Positions 43,001 through 51,008 are shown, counted from the stretch's first letter. The stretch is 51,008 bases of DNA from Bacteroidales bacterium (GCA_013138975.1 WTBR01000033.1:1-51008); one strand, 5' to 3'. Made by a program: numbers and translations. The notes: generated by a model from the sequence alone, not told the origin.

Positions 43001-45209
43001 ACTAAAAGAACAACTTTTACAAGAATCAAATAGAATAAAAGATTCACTAATAAATGCATATAGCTCAGATGCAAGTACAGACCTAAATTTAGTTGATAAT
43101 GGGACTTACGATGTAAATTATGATCCTACTGTTGATGACGATCCTCTCACAGTCACTAAAGAAGATTTATACTTGATTATAGATGCTATTTCTATATTTT
43201 TAAATGAAGAACAACAAGCTAAAGTAGGCGAACTAAAAGATTTTATTGAGTCTTTGCCTATGGAATATATTGCTGAAGTATATGAAAATTTAAGTGATTT
43301 AGAAGGCTTTCTTAAAATGATATTAAAAGGAAAGGTCGATGAATATGTTGGTAAAATAAATGGCAAGATAACAGCCCAAACCGATTCACTTAATAATAAA
43401 ATAGTTGGATTTATTGACGATAAAAGAGATATCGTCACAGATGGACTTTCAGATGCTGTTGGAAATATTATTGATGAATTGGGTTCTTCTGCTGCTGACG
43501 CAGTAAGCGGTGTAAGCGAAAAAATCGATTTGGAAGCAATTGTGCTTAGTATTGTTAAATCTGCAAAAGAATCTATTGTTGAGGAGCTTACAGAGTCAAT
43601 AAACGAGTCGGTTGCAGATAATCTAACAATTCCAATAACAGCATTTATTGATACTTCAATTAATAAACGAATAGTCAGTTTTGTTGATAGTACATTATCT
43701 TCTGTAGGTTATGCACTTATTGATGACCAATCTTTTGATGCTGTCGATGGCGATAAAATATTAGAAGAAGCAGTTGATATGATACCATCAATGTTAGACG
43801 ATTTCCAAACAGTTTTTATTGGAGAAAATGGAGAAATGATCGTAGAAAGAATTACAGCCATTCTGGAAGAGTCTATAACAAACTTTGACTGGGAAGAGGT
43901 TGGAATTTATATGATCGAAGATTTACTCATTCAATGTGCGGAAAGCATCATTGTAGACGAAATTATTGATGCTGCAGCAGATATGCTTGGAGAAGAAACA
44001 AGCGAAATTATTGGGCAGTTAGCCGGTAATGTTGATCTGGATTTTGATAATGTCGGGGAGAAACTAAAGAATGGTGATATCGATGAAATTATCAAGTTTG
44101 ATCCTAGTTATATAAAGGTAGAAACGAGTGTTGCTATTTTTGAAGGATTTGTGAATTTTACCGATGGCGATCCTATATGGGGAGATTCCTGGCAAGCAGA
44201 ACTTATAGCCACAGTTACAATCGAACCTTCATTTACAGTAAATGCAAAGTATATTAATGGAACATCATCTTATGAAGCCGATGAGGAATATAAATATTGG
44301 TTCCTAGAAATAGGAGTAAAAGGATTAGGAATACCATTAGGTTCCCTACCTCTTACTTTAGACGGAGTATCAGGTAAAGTATATCATCATATGTCTAAAA
44401 CAGAACCCGGTAGTAAAGAATATCTTCCAAGTATAAATACAAGATTTGGAGTTGGGTTACAAGTAGATATGTTTGATTCTGCCTCAGATGGAAGTGTTCT
44501 TATGTTTGATGTAGGTTTAGAGGTAGAGATTCTAAATAAAGGATTCATATTTGAAATGAATGGAAATGCCTGGGTTGCAAATAAAACCGAAAATGGGCAG
44601 GTTAAAGAATCTATTGTAATAGCAAGTGGATACTTAATGTTTAATACAGCTGAAAAGCATTTCTTAGCTAACCTTACAGCTCTGATAGAAGTAAAGCCTT
44701 TAATTTGTGCTGGTGGAGAAATGAATGTAGATATCAGTAGTGATTATTGGAGAGTTTCTATAGGAACTCGTGAAGAACCATTTTATTTAGATCTATTCTG
44801 TATGGGATCACCATTCATTATGAGTTGGTTTGATATCGATAAAGAAAGATTAGATGCAGGATTAATTGTTAGGATTGATATTGAAGCAGCGGCACCTTGG
44901 ATTGGTCCTAATTTATGTAAAGTAAAACCTTGGGCTAGAATATTCTTCGAAATGGGTACAACAGCAATAATATATTGGAAACCATTCGCCATTGGTGAAG
45001 CCCGAGTATGGCTTGATCTGTATGTCGGTGTGGGAGTAACAACAAAATGTGTTCGTGAAAAAGAGTTTGAAATTGCAGCAGTTAGCATTGGAGGTGAATT
45101 AATGTTCCAAACCATACCAGAAACACTCCTTTACGGTAGTGCGTACGGTCGAATTGCAATTCTTGGTATGAGTATTGGTTTTGATCTGGAAGTAGAAACC
45201 AAATTTTGA
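40080..45209 (+). CDS. Very large TANFOR-like exported protein
   Basis: The 1,709-residue protein has a signal peptide ending near TLAQ. Residues 35-170 resemble the TANFOR-domain proteins of Bacteroidota, including PYFNYNNLNFAGI and LPEGFYTFTFEARDY. Two Ig-like segments follow at about 180-410. Residues about 410-950 are beta-rich and of unknown class. Residues 960-1330 are strongly helical and amphipathic, with long runs of Asp, Glu, Lys, Ile and Leu. The C-terminal 370 residues are beta-rich with repeated motifs such as FGVGLQVDMFD and FDVGLEVEI. No T9SS sorting domain is evident. It is preceded by a barrel gene and followed by a fibronectin-type-III-like gene, whose ATG lies 32 bp past the stop codon. 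Recognition of TANFOR is from memory of the family and is tentative. Confidence 0.6.
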   Translation: MRKSILKSAIFFIILFFCSIGYNTTLAQIKKPVTITSIFTPPYSLYLDEYVTPGSQKCMVNMVFNDFNEASWDIYLNLTIESQNLKLSTKVNFRPVAPITLYTGENRTISGDELYPYFNYNNLNFAGITKSEIERLGRLPEGFYTFTFEARDYRTGVSLSDKSIFVANLQLKEPPRITTPIVGDVIEATDAQNIVFQWFTNDVMPGEEIYKLHLFELVDSTIEPQVAIANNSAFKIFESDEINIPTFQYSLAHPLLEKGKQYAYYVEALNLDGKDIFKNGGKSEIGWFYYGFQQGGNINIIFPETDHNFTLREDKVFKWQSPTNLTDQQLFNYQMKIVKVENEEDLHDGIEKEPYYDVTTNPVMISQNWFEYLDNVFFETGQKFAWQVKAFTNETEIAESNVNTFFGPPFLEFFKAGNHTVMVTKTTSNSFEKLSGEGTIKFSKEGLTHKVYFENIRVERSGTEIFLREGRCVAKCEIPKFELTPDFDDNGKSFFVADSVLLDRDNLKVKGHVEWDLPHPILSDEKGLVVSKTVSLLYNEFALIGDAKISEETFFKLLSPINFNLILNTESYYFIKDDKYRLHFSGHVELPTNIKGSVNDIMTVPFVDQQQLYLIEMQNQELENKIRLVNNTQIDLGPQAYFIDFSEKESPGKMIGTPDWKGLYFSNYSLNYPENLDDKSQLNCQRFIKHDINDDDKPEYQSIVTSQGLQFFVDYNFNDNDIGYFNTFPSKLKHLLVEIENSTVIDGTFNGAIKIPVIDQTKDFTYFVPVTDDGFMEGFLDEELTGQEFVYNEEGGEQKMIVTINRAVFQNKKWLDMNIDLDWPFTKIKMDALNHFRVWGDYQIGFVQPKGVASLVVQKQGDVNDFKITMDYIGCGRDGDLYAIGTSANIIMGEDVAGDEGAPQANLYSISKNTLLKGTHGYGTSDDYLNASITESGQSGLGQGDFDVGTQNDMDNLDSLVNSINQQLQAREEALKEQLLQESNRIKDSLINAYSSDASTDLNLVDNGTYDVNYDPTVDDDPLTVTKEDLYLIIDAISIFLNEEQQAKVGELKDFIESLPMEYIAEVYENLSDLEGFLKMILKGKVDEYVGKINGKITAQTDSLNNKIVGFIDDKRDIVTDGLSDAVGNIIDELGSSAADAVSGVSEKIDLEAIVLSIVKSAKESIVEELTESINESVADNLTIPITAFIDTSINKRIVSFVDSTLSSVGYALIDDQSFDAVDGDKILEEAVDMIPSMLDDFQTVFIGENGEMIVERITAILEESITNFDWEEVGIYMIEDLLIQCAESIIVDEIIDAAADMLGEETSEIIGQLAGNVDLDFDNVGEKLKNGDIDEIIKFDPSYIKVETSVAIFEGFVNFTDGDPIWGDSWQAELIATVTIEPSFTVNAKYINGTSSYEADEEYKYWFLEIGVKGLGIPLGSLPLTLDGVSGKVYHHMSKTEPGSKEYLPSINTRFGVGLQVDMFDSASDGSVLMFDVGLEVEILNKGFIFEMNGNAWVANKTENGQVKESIVIASGYLMFNTAEKHFLANLTALIEVKPLICAGGEMNVDISSDYWRVSIGTREEPFYLDLFCMGSPFIMSWFDIDKERLDAGLIVRIDIEAAAPWIGPNLCKVKPWARIFFEMGTTAIIYWKPFAIGEARVWLDLYVGVGVTTKCVREKEFEIAAVSIGGELMFQTIPETLLYGSAYGRIAILGMSIGFDLEVETKF

Positions 45210-45241
45210 TAGTATTGTTAAAGATATTTATTTTGTGCAAA

Positions 45242-47317
45242 ATGAAAAAGATGAAAAAAAGCAAGTTATATATAAAAGTAATTATAGTTTTTTTACTTTT
45301 TAATATTGGAGGAATTACTGCTCAAGCTCAGCAAGAAACAGAAGTTCGTTCAATGATAATCTCAAATAGTTTAGATGAGCAAAACCTACATGTAAAAATT
45401 AAATGGTTTATTCCTGAAATTTATGTTTCAAAAGGAGTAAATATATATAGAAGAACTCCCGGGCAGCAGAACTGGGATAATATTCTTGAAAAACCATTTA
45501 AAAAAGGAGACTATATAATTCCAAATAATGCTTTTTTAGCAGATTCAACTTTGGATGATTATATTTCATTTATTGATGAACTTTCATTGGATGAAATTCA
45601 AGGTCTTACAAAAGCAATGATATTAGTTAAAGGGATACAAAACTATCATTACGCTAAATATATTGGAATAGAATACCATGATAGTGATGTTAAGTTAGGA
45701 GAAGAATACCAATATAAAGTAACAAAACTTACTGCCTCTGGAGAAAAAGAATTAAATATTTCACGAATAATAACCGTTCAGAAGCATATTCTTGATTCAC
45801 CACCCGAAGAAATTGAAATAAAATCCGGAGATGAAAAAGTATTGTTAAAATGGAAGCCCAATAAATTTAAATTTTATGGCGCTAATATATTCCGCCGAAG
45901 TGAGAGTCAATCTGAATTTGAGAAAATGAATGAAGTGCCAATCATTATTTCAAAACGAAAAGGACAAGATGGAGTATTAGCCTACCCCGATATATTTTTT
46001 ACAGATGATAGTTTATCCAATGGCACAACATATTTTTATAAAATTGTAGGGCTTGATTATTTCGGCAGAAGTTCTAAATACTCAAAAATATTTGAAGTAA
46101 CACCTAAAGATCAAACAGCACCTCCATCACCTAAATTTCTTAAAAATACGGTTGATTTGCTTAATGTGAAATTAAGTTGGGAGAATACTTATGGATTCGA
46201 TATAGAAGGAATTAATATTTATAGAAGTAAACATCATGACGTTGGCTTTAAATTACTAAATATGAATTTACTTAATTCCGTTAGAGTTGAATATGTTGAT
46301 ATAGTTGAAAAACCAGGTAAATATTACTATTATGTTGCGGCAGTAGATTCATCAGGAAATGAAGGAAAGTCATTTATGACAATGGCAAATGTATTGGATA
46401 TATATCCACCGGAAAAGCCCCAAGGATTATATACAGAATCAGATACAGGAAGAATAAGCCTTCATTGGAAGCCAAATAAGGATGAAGATTTAATGGGTTA
46501 TCAGGTTTTTAGAACAGTTAATAAAGATTCAAAGAATAGATATGTTTTGTTAAACTCAACCCCCTTTATGGAGACAAACTATATTGATTCCCTTCCAAAA
46601 AGCGCAAAAAATAATTTCTATTATAGAGTTACAGCTGTTGATTCATCTTATAATAGAAGTGAGTATTCAGATTTTGCAATGAATTTTATGCCAGATGTTG
46701 TTCCTCCGGCTCAACCATTTATAAAAGATGTTGTAATAACAAAAGATAATTATTTGCAAATAAAATGGATTCCAAATGCAGATTTAGACCTCAAGGGATA
46801 TAATATATTTAGAGAGACAGTAAGTGATACTATTGTAAATAAGAAAAAATTAAATGAATCTATTTTAGATCCAGTAGTTAAACATTTTACCGATCGTTGG
46901 GTAGAGCAAAATACTAAGTATAATTATTATCTTATTGCAATGGATAGTTCAGGAAACTCTTCTCAGTATTCAAATCCGTTCCCTGGTAAACTACCAAAAA
47001 AGAATCCCGAAATTGGCGACAAAGTAATAAAATTTATAAACGTTAAAAATAAAGGAAAGTATAATCAAATAAGATGGGAAATTAACCCTGAAGATGGTTA
47101 TTTAGGAGTTATTGTATATCGCAAAGAAGAAGGTGGAGTTTTTAGACCATTAACCGGTTTAATGCAAAGTAATAAAATAAAAGATTCAAATATAACTCCC
47201 GGCGGAATATACTACTATGAAGTTCGAGTATATCATGAATCTTATGGTGAAAGCCGCTCTAAGCAAGAAAGGATTATAGTACCTGTTGTAGAAGTTCAAA
47301 AAAAGGAAGAGTTGTAA
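45242..47317 (+). CDS. Exported fibronectin type III-like repeat protein
   Basis: The start at ATG 45242 (MKKMKKSKLYIKVIIVFLLF) gives a clear signal peptide ending near AQAQQ; ATG at 45251 is an alternative and upstream TTG codons are unlikely. The 691-residue protein contains about six fibronectin-III-like units. Recurring phrases are KWKPNKF, YRSKHHD, YYVAAVDSSGNEG, LHWKPNKDEDLMGYQVFR, YRVTAVDSSYNRS and YYLIAMDSSGNSS. There is no T9SS sorting domain and no catalytic motif. It is likely a periplasmic or surface binding component that works with the TANFOR-like protein encoded just upstream. It ends the long plus-strand run of exported-protein genes. Confidence 0.75.
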   Translation: MKKMKKSKLYIKVIIVFLLFNIGGITAQAQQETEVRSMIISNSLDEQNLHVKIKWFIPEIYVSKGVNIYRRTPGQQNWDNILEKPFKKGDYIIPNNAFLADSTLDDYISFIDELSLDEIQGLTKAMILVKGIQNYHYAKYIGIEYHDSDVKLGEEYQYKVTKLTASGEKELNISRIITVQKHILDSPPEEIEIKSGDEKVLLKWKPNKFKFYGANIFRRSESQSEFEKMNEVPIIISKRKGQDGVLAYPDIFFTDDSLSNGTTYFYKIVGLDYFGRSSKYSKIFEVTPKDQTAPPSPKFLKNTVDLLNVKLSWENTYGFDIEGINIYRSKHHDVGFKLLNMNLLNSVRVEYVDIVEKPGKYYYYVAAVDSSGNEGKSFMTMANVLDIYPPEKPQGLYTESDTGRISLHWKPNKDEDLMGYQVFRTVNKDSKNRYVLLNSTPFMETNYIDSLPKSAKNNFYYRVTAVDSSYNRSEYSDFAMNFMPDVVPPAQPFIKDVVITKDNYLQIKWIPNADLDLKGYNIFRETVSDTIVNKKKLNESILDPVVKHFTDRWVEQNTKYNYYLIAMDSSGNSSQYSNPFPGKLPKKNPEIGDKVIKFINVKNKGKYNQIRWEINPEDGYLGVIVYRKEEGGVFRPLTGLMQSNKIKDSNITPGGIYYYEVRVYHESYGESRSKQERIIVPVVEVQKKEEL

Positions 47318-47501
47318 AACTAAAAAAATCCGTATTCCTATTTTTTATGTAAATCCTTAAATTAGCAAAGCGTGGCACGGATTTATTAATAATCAGTGAA
47401 GTTGATTGTAATTTCATGTCATCTATATTATTTAACCGTTTATGGCTAATTACTTAATATTTAAATGAATGAAAATTTACTTGCGTATATTAGGTAAGTA
47501 T

Positions 47502-47687
47502 TTATTTTAAGCTAACAATTCTTTTATAAAAGTTTGATTCAGTTTTCTGACTAAAGATCTTTTTGCCGTAGGTGCTCTGACTTAAAGAAAAAGCAAAAAC
47601 TAGAGTTACAATTATAAATATAATAATAACACCTAAATTAAAATCTTTGTGAGAACATCTTCCTCGTGAATTGGATTTTGTAAACAT
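47502..47687 (-). CDS. Possible small single-membrane-segment protein
   Basis: From ATG 47687 the frame gives 61 residues: a basic N-terminus (MFTKSNSRGRCSHKD), one hydrophobic segment at about 18-34, and a basic tail. On the minus strand TATAATTG, one mismatch from TAnnTTTG, lies about 30 bp upstream with TTTG 17 bases before it, so expression is plausible. There is no recognisable family, and an intergenic location is its main support. It may be spurious. Confidence 0.3.
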   Translation of the reverse strand: MFTKSNSRGRCSHKDFNLGVIIIFIIVTLVFAFSLSQSTYGKKIFSQKTESNFYKRIVSLK

Positions 47688-47932
47688 CGTTTTTTGTAAA
47701 TTTAGATCTGTGACAATTATATTCTGCAATTTGTTTGCCAAATCACTTGTTTTTTTAGTAAAATTGATGATTGTGTTAGTTAGACGAAGTTTTTTTAAAA
47801 AAGGTTGCGTTTGTTTTTATTTTTATTCCCTTTTTTTAACTTTTAACGCAACCCATCTGTAATTATATTCATCTTCAAATTATAAAACTGATTAAAATAT
47901 ATTTAGCAAGCTTTTTGTAGTAAAATTATTCA

Positions 47933-47940
47933 TAAATTTG
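47933..47940 (+). promoter_or_regulatory. -7 promoter element of the ECF sigma factor gene
   Basis: TAAATTTG matches TAnnTTTG exactly. TTTTTG at 47912-47917 is a possible -33 element, though the spacing of 15 bases is short. A start site near 47945 would leave a leader of about 25 bases to the TTG at 47969. Confidence 0.5.
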
Positions 47941-47968
47941 TATATCATCAAAAAAATTGGGATATCTT

Positions 47969-48514
47969 TTGAATAATTACTCGGAGATAATAAAAGCTTG
48001 TTTAAAAGGCAATAGATTAGCACAAAATAGATTATATCAGATTTTTGCTGATAAAATGTATGGTGTGTGTTTACGCTATGCCAATAATGAGGATGAAGCG
48101 AAAGATATTTTACAAGATGGATTTATAAAGGTTTTTACAAACCTTAAGCAGTTTAATAATAAAGGTTCTTTTGAAGGTTGGATTAGAAGAATAGTTGTAA
48201 ATACAGCTTTGGAGAAATTTAGGGATAAAAAACAAATGTTTGCTTTAAGCATGGAAGCAGAATGCGATCCTAATAATAATCATTATGATCATATTTTGAG
48301 TGAATTATCAGCAAAGGATTTGTTGAAATTAATTCAGGAATTATCTCCGCAATACAAAATGGTTTTTAACTTATACGCTATTGAAGGATATTCGCATAAA
48401 GAAATATGTGACATTCTGGATATTAAAGAGGGAACTTCTAAATCTAACTTATCACGGGCACGTGAAATATTAAAAGAAAAAGTGAATAAGCAATACAATG
48501 TAAGGGTAAAATGA
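47969..48514 (+). CDS. ECF-type RNA polymerase sigma factor
   Basis: The protein is about 181 residues from TTG 47969 (MNNYSEIIKACLKGN); TTG 47957 is an in-frame alternative, and no ATG occurs before residue 30. Region 2 contains YANNEDEAKDILQDGFIKVF and FEGWIRRIVVNTALEKFR. Region 4 is the helix-turn-helix GYSHKEICDILDIKEGTSKSNLSRAREIL. It belongs to the Bacteroidota ECF group that pairs with a downstream membrane anti-sigma factor. The next gene overlaps its stop codon by four bases (ATGA), supporting a regulator pair. Target genes cannot be read from sequence, but the linked barrel domain suggests envelope or surface sensing. Confidence 0.9.
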   Translation: MNNYSEIIKACLKGNRLAQNRLYQIFADKMYGVCLRYANNEDEAKDILQDGFIKVFTNLKQFNNKGSFEGWIRRIVVNTALEKFRDKKQMFALSMEAECDPNNNHYDHILSELSAKDLLKLIQELSPQYKMVFNLYAIEGYSHKEICDILDIKEGTSKSNLSRAREILKEKVNKQYNVRVK

Positions 48515-49917
48515 ATATAATGGGTAAGAGTAAAAAAAATATTGATCAGGTCTTTAAGATGCAAATGAGAAATTATACTCAAGCTGCTCCTGAAGATGCT
48601 TGGGAAAATATTGAGCAAGTTTTAAATAAAAAGAATAATTCAAGAATAATTTCTTTATATAAGATTGCTGCAACTGTTGCTGCTTTTGCAATTGTTGGAT
48701 CAGGTTTATTTTATTTATCTAATAATTCAAATATTATAGATAATTCGCAGGTAATAGTTCAAAATGATATTCAAAAAGAAACAAGTAGCAGTATATCTAA
48801 TTCCATAGAAGAAAAAGTTGTTGCTGTTATCGATAAAGATTTGAATAAAAATGATTCAAATGTAAATAGAATAGAGTTAACTCCTAAAAAAGAATCTGTT
48901 CAAACAGTAAAAGCTGGAGATGCCAAGTTAATTGCAGATGAAAGGAATTTGAATAAGGAAGAGCAAAAATTAAATAAACTATTACAAAAACAAATTTTAA
49001 TTTCAACTAAGAATATTGAATTAGCAATTGTCGATAGTCGTAAACAAAATATTAATTCGTATTTAAATACATTACCTGAAATTTATTCGTTTTATGCACA
49101 TAATGAGACAATAGAAATTGAAAAAACTAAAAAAAATAAATGGTTTGTAGGAGGAGAATTTACACCGCTATATTCATATAGAAATATTACAGAAACCCAG
49201 GGTGTTTATAATAAGGATTTTTACAATAGTTCTGAAAGTCCTATAATGTCTTATACAGGTGGATTAAATATACAGTATAAGGCAATTAGTCGACTTACGA
49301 TTCAGGCAGGTGTTTACTATTCAACAATGGGGCAATCACTTGATTATTTATCAGTATATGCTAACTCGGCTTACGATATGGTTGCAGATGAATATAAAGA
49401 CAGACTTATAAATTCTTACTCAATTGAAAACTCATCAGGAGATCTATCTTTTAATTCTTCACATGTTATAATTGATGAAAAATCAGCTAGAATTAATAAT
49501 CATACAGATGGCAAAAGAGTAGCAGATGTTAAAAACCCTATCTTTAATGAATTAGACGCAGAAATTCAGCAAAGTTTTCAATATGTTGAGGTTCCGGTTA
49601 TATTCCGTTATACCTTAATCGATAAAAATATTGATTTAAATATCATTGGTGGGTTTGGAGCTAACTTTTTAGTTGGAAACGACGTGTATATAAATTACGC
49701 AGGGAATAAGGAGGTGATTGGTGAAACTAACGGAGTAAGCCCTATAAATTATAATGGTACCCTTGGAATAGGAATAGAGTATCCTCTTATGGAGAATATA
49801 AATATTCGCTTAGAACCATCCATTAAATATTATTTAAACGAATTAAATTCTACTTCACCCATTGAATCTCATCCATATTCAATAGGAATTTACACTGGAA
49901 TAAATTATTCGTTTTAG
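48511..49917 (+). CDS. Membrane protein with anti-sigma-like N-terminus and outer-membrane-barrel-like C-terminal domain
   Basis: The 468-residue protein begins with a cytoplasmic stretch containing FKMQMRNYTQAAPEDAWENI (16-35), similar to the segment through which Bacteroidota anti-sigma proteins hold ECF factors. A single membrane helix lies at about 50-69. A long charged linker follows to about 205. Residues 210-468 look like an OMP_b-brl-type barrel: WFVGGEFTPLYSYRN, GGFGANFLVG and the final GIYTGINYSF. A domain predicted to be a barrel behind an inner-membrane helix is odd but recurs in this phylum. It overlaps the sigma gene by four bases. It probably controls that factor; the signal is unknown. 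Confidence 0.7.
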   Translation: MNIMGKSKKNIDQVFKMQMRNYTQAAPEDAWENIEQVLNKKNNSRIISLYKIAATVAAFAIVGSGLFYLSNNSNIIDNSQVIVQNDIQKETSSSISNSIEEKVVAVIDKDLNKNDSNVNRIELTPKKESVQTVKAGDAKLIADERNLNKEEQKLNKLLQKQILISTKNIELAIVDSRKQNINSYLNTLPEIYSFYAHNETIEIEKTKKNKWFVGGEFTPLYSYRNITETQGVYNKDFYNSSESPIMSYTGGLNIQYKAISRLTIQAGVYYSTMGQSLDYLSVYANSAYDMVADEYKDRLINSYSIENSSGDLSFNSSHVIIDEKSARINNHTDGKRVADVKNPIFNELDAEIQQSFQYVEVPVIFRYTLIDKNIDLNIIGGFGANFLVGNDVYINYAGNKEVIGETNGVSPINYNGTLGIGIEYPLMENINIRLEPSIKYYLNELNSTSPIESHPYSIGIYTGINYSF

Positions 49918-49946
49918 CAATTCTCATAATTAATCATAAAATTAGC

Positions 49947-49954
49947 TAATTTTG
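49947..49954 (+). promoter_or_regulatory. -7 promoter element of the lytic transglycosylase gene
   Basis: TAATTTTG matches TAnnTTTG exactly. A start site near 49961 would leave a leader of about 68 bases to the ATG at 50029. No -33 TTG was seen at the usual distance. Confidence 0.45.
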
Positions 49955-50028
49955 CAACTTTTGTTGCATGTTATTGTTTCTCTATAATAGGATTTTTCTT
50001 GTATAAGGATTTTAGAATAGGTTTAATT

Positions 50029-51003
50029 ATGAAAAAAAAATACACGTATTTTATTTTAATAGCATTAATAGTCGCTTTCGTTGTATTTATTAATTCACAA
50101 CCTAGTGTAAAGCCGGTTAATACAGATTATCAGCAAGCATTTCAAGAGAAATATTCAGTGTTTTCATTAGCATTACCAACGAACTTGTCCTTTGCTAATG
50201 AAATTGTTCCAATGGATCATTTTGATGTAAGAGAAGCATTGGATCAAGAGTTATTAGTAAATACATATTGGCAATCGCAAACTATTTTGTTTATTAAGCG
50301 AGCAAATAAATATTTCCCTGAAATCGAAGCAATTTTAAAAGAGAAAGGAATTCCTGAAGATTTTAAATATTTAGTTTTGGCTGAAAGTGAACTAAAAAAT
50401 GCAGTCTCACCCTCAGGAGCAGTTGGAATCTGGCAACTACTTAAAGGAACAGCTAAAGATTACGGTTTAGAAGTAAATTCAGAAGTAGATGAAAGATATC
50501 ATTTTAAGAAATCAACAGAAGCTGCTTGTGAATTTTTAAAAGATGCTCATGAACTATTTGGAAGTTGGACAATGGCTGCTGCATCTTATAATGTAGGTCG
50601 AAGAGGATTGATGAAACAAGTAAATAGACAAAAAGAACAGAATTATTATAATTTGTTGTTAAATAGTGAGACCGGTAGATATATATACCGAATTCTGGCT
50701 ATAAAATTAATCTTAGAAAATCCTGATCAGTTTGGATTCCATGTAAGAGAAAAGGATATGTATTATCCCGTTCCTTCTTATGAAGTAAAAGTTGATTCAT
50801 CAGTTAAAGATTTTGCTGATTTTGCAAAGAAACTTTTAATAAATTATAAATTATTAAAATATTTTAACCCTTGGTTAAGAGATTCATTTTTAACGAATAA
50901 AAACCAAAAAGAGTATACTATAAGAATTCCAAAAGAAGGATATAGAAGTTATTCAAAAATTATTGGTTATTCCGAAAATGACTCAATTACTGTTAAAGAT
51001 TAA
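50029..51003 (+). CDS. Family 1 lytic murein transglycosylase (SLT/MltD-like)
   Basis: The ATG at 50029 (MKKKYTYFILIALIVAFVVF) is preferred because it begins an N-terminal signal anchor; an upstream TTG at 49999 would add ten residues. The 324-residue protein has the SLT domain at about 100-250: the catalytic glutamate Glu119 in LVLAESELKN, then SPSGAVGIWQLLKGTAKDYG, and AAASYNVGRRG. It cleaves peptidoglycan glycan strands between MurNAc and GlcNAc, releasing 1,6-anhydro ends. The C-terminal 75 residues are a possible LysM-like remnant. MltD normally has LysM repeats; no clear one is seen. The gene is complete, ending five bases before the window edge. Confidence 0.9.
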   Translation: MKKKYTYFILIALIVAFVVFINSQPSVKPVNTDYQQAFQEKYSVFSLALPTNLSFANEIVPMDHFDVREALDQELLVNTYWQSQTILFIKRANKYFPEIEAILKEKGIPEDFKYLVLAESELKNAVSPSGAVGIWQLLKGTAKDYGLEVNSEVDERYHFKKSTEAACEFLKDAHELFGSWTMAAASYNVGRRGLMKQVNRQKEQNYYNLLLNSETGRYIYRILAIKLILENPDQFGFHVREKDMYYPVPSYEVKVDSSVKDFADFAKKLLINYKLLKYFNPWLRDSFLTNKNQKEYTIRIPKEGYRSYSKIIGYSENDSITVKD

Positions 51004-51008
51004 AAGAA

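Larger units (their letters stand above)
47318..47956. other. Intergenic stretch with a REP-like element and a possible small minus-strand gene
   Basis: GTGGCACGGATTTATT at about 47373-47388 belongs to the same repeat family as 2157-2171; its AAATCCGT partner is at 47326-47333. A 61-codon minus-strand frame lies at 47502-47687. An exact -7 element for the sigma factor is at 47933-47940. The rest holds no recognised feature. Confidence 0.55.

Noticed and set aside
47671..47862. 63-codon plus-strand frame before the sigma gene
   Set aside because: It is low-complexity hydrophobic sequence with no family match or plausible start signal, and it overlaps a better minus-strand candidate.

Overview
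The window comes from an AT-rich member of the Bacteroidota, probably a marine Bacteroidales/Marinilabiliales-type organism. The evidence is a type IX secretion (T9SS) type A and a type B C-terminal sorting domain, a PorP/SprF-family protein, promoter elements of the TAnnTTTG class, A-rich rather than Shine-Dalgarno leaders, and many palindromic intergenic repeats. No phage integrase, transposase, CRISPR array, tRNA or rRNA gene was recognised. The placement within the phylum is an inference from gene content.

Region 1-15,000 is mostly housekeeping and transport. On the minus strand lie an isoprenylcysteine-methyltransferase-like membrane enzyme, a 55-residue 2[4Fe-4S] ferredoxin (1667-1834), and a probable operon of a TolB-propeller/surface-antigen barrel protein, a half-size TauE/SafE permease and an M20 amidohydrolase. 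On the plus strand lie a double DUF1573 protein, the MeaB GTPase and a TlpA-like lipoprotein. Two minus-strand cupins follow, then a zinc uptake cluster znuA-znuC-znuB and a solitary dihydrolipoamide dehydrogenase.

Region 16,700-47,320 is an unbroken run of plus-strand genes, almost all for exported proteins. It holds a 1,827-residue PKD protein with a type A sorting domain, a secreted protein carrying the full catalytic constellation of Bacillus Tgl transglutaminase, a TonB-C-like protein, a YD-like-repeat lipoprotein, an exported phage-tail-collar protein, a 1,678-residue PKD protein with a type B sorting domain, and its PorP/SprF-SPOR partner. These are followed by a 1,010-residue M15-type peptidoglycan peptidase, a PQQ-type propeller protein, an outer-membrane barrel, a 1,709-residue TANFOR-like protein and a fibronectin-type-III-like protein.

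The most interesting observation is that the transglutaminase-like and M15 peptidase proteins share a signal peptide and a homologous N-terminal module of about 200 residues, as well as upstream DNA. Each is followed within 6-11 bp by a small exported protein. This is the layout expected of a modular family of exported wall-acting or protein-crosslinking effectors with partner or immunity genes. The module homology and catalytic motifs are seen directly; the system-level role is inference.

Region 47,900-51,003 carries an ECF sigma factor overlapping a gene for an inner-membrane protein that joins an anti-sigma-like N-terminus to an outer-membrane-barrel-like domain, then a family 1 lytic transglycosylase. 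Noncoding DNA is rich in palindromic and direct repeats, listed individually.
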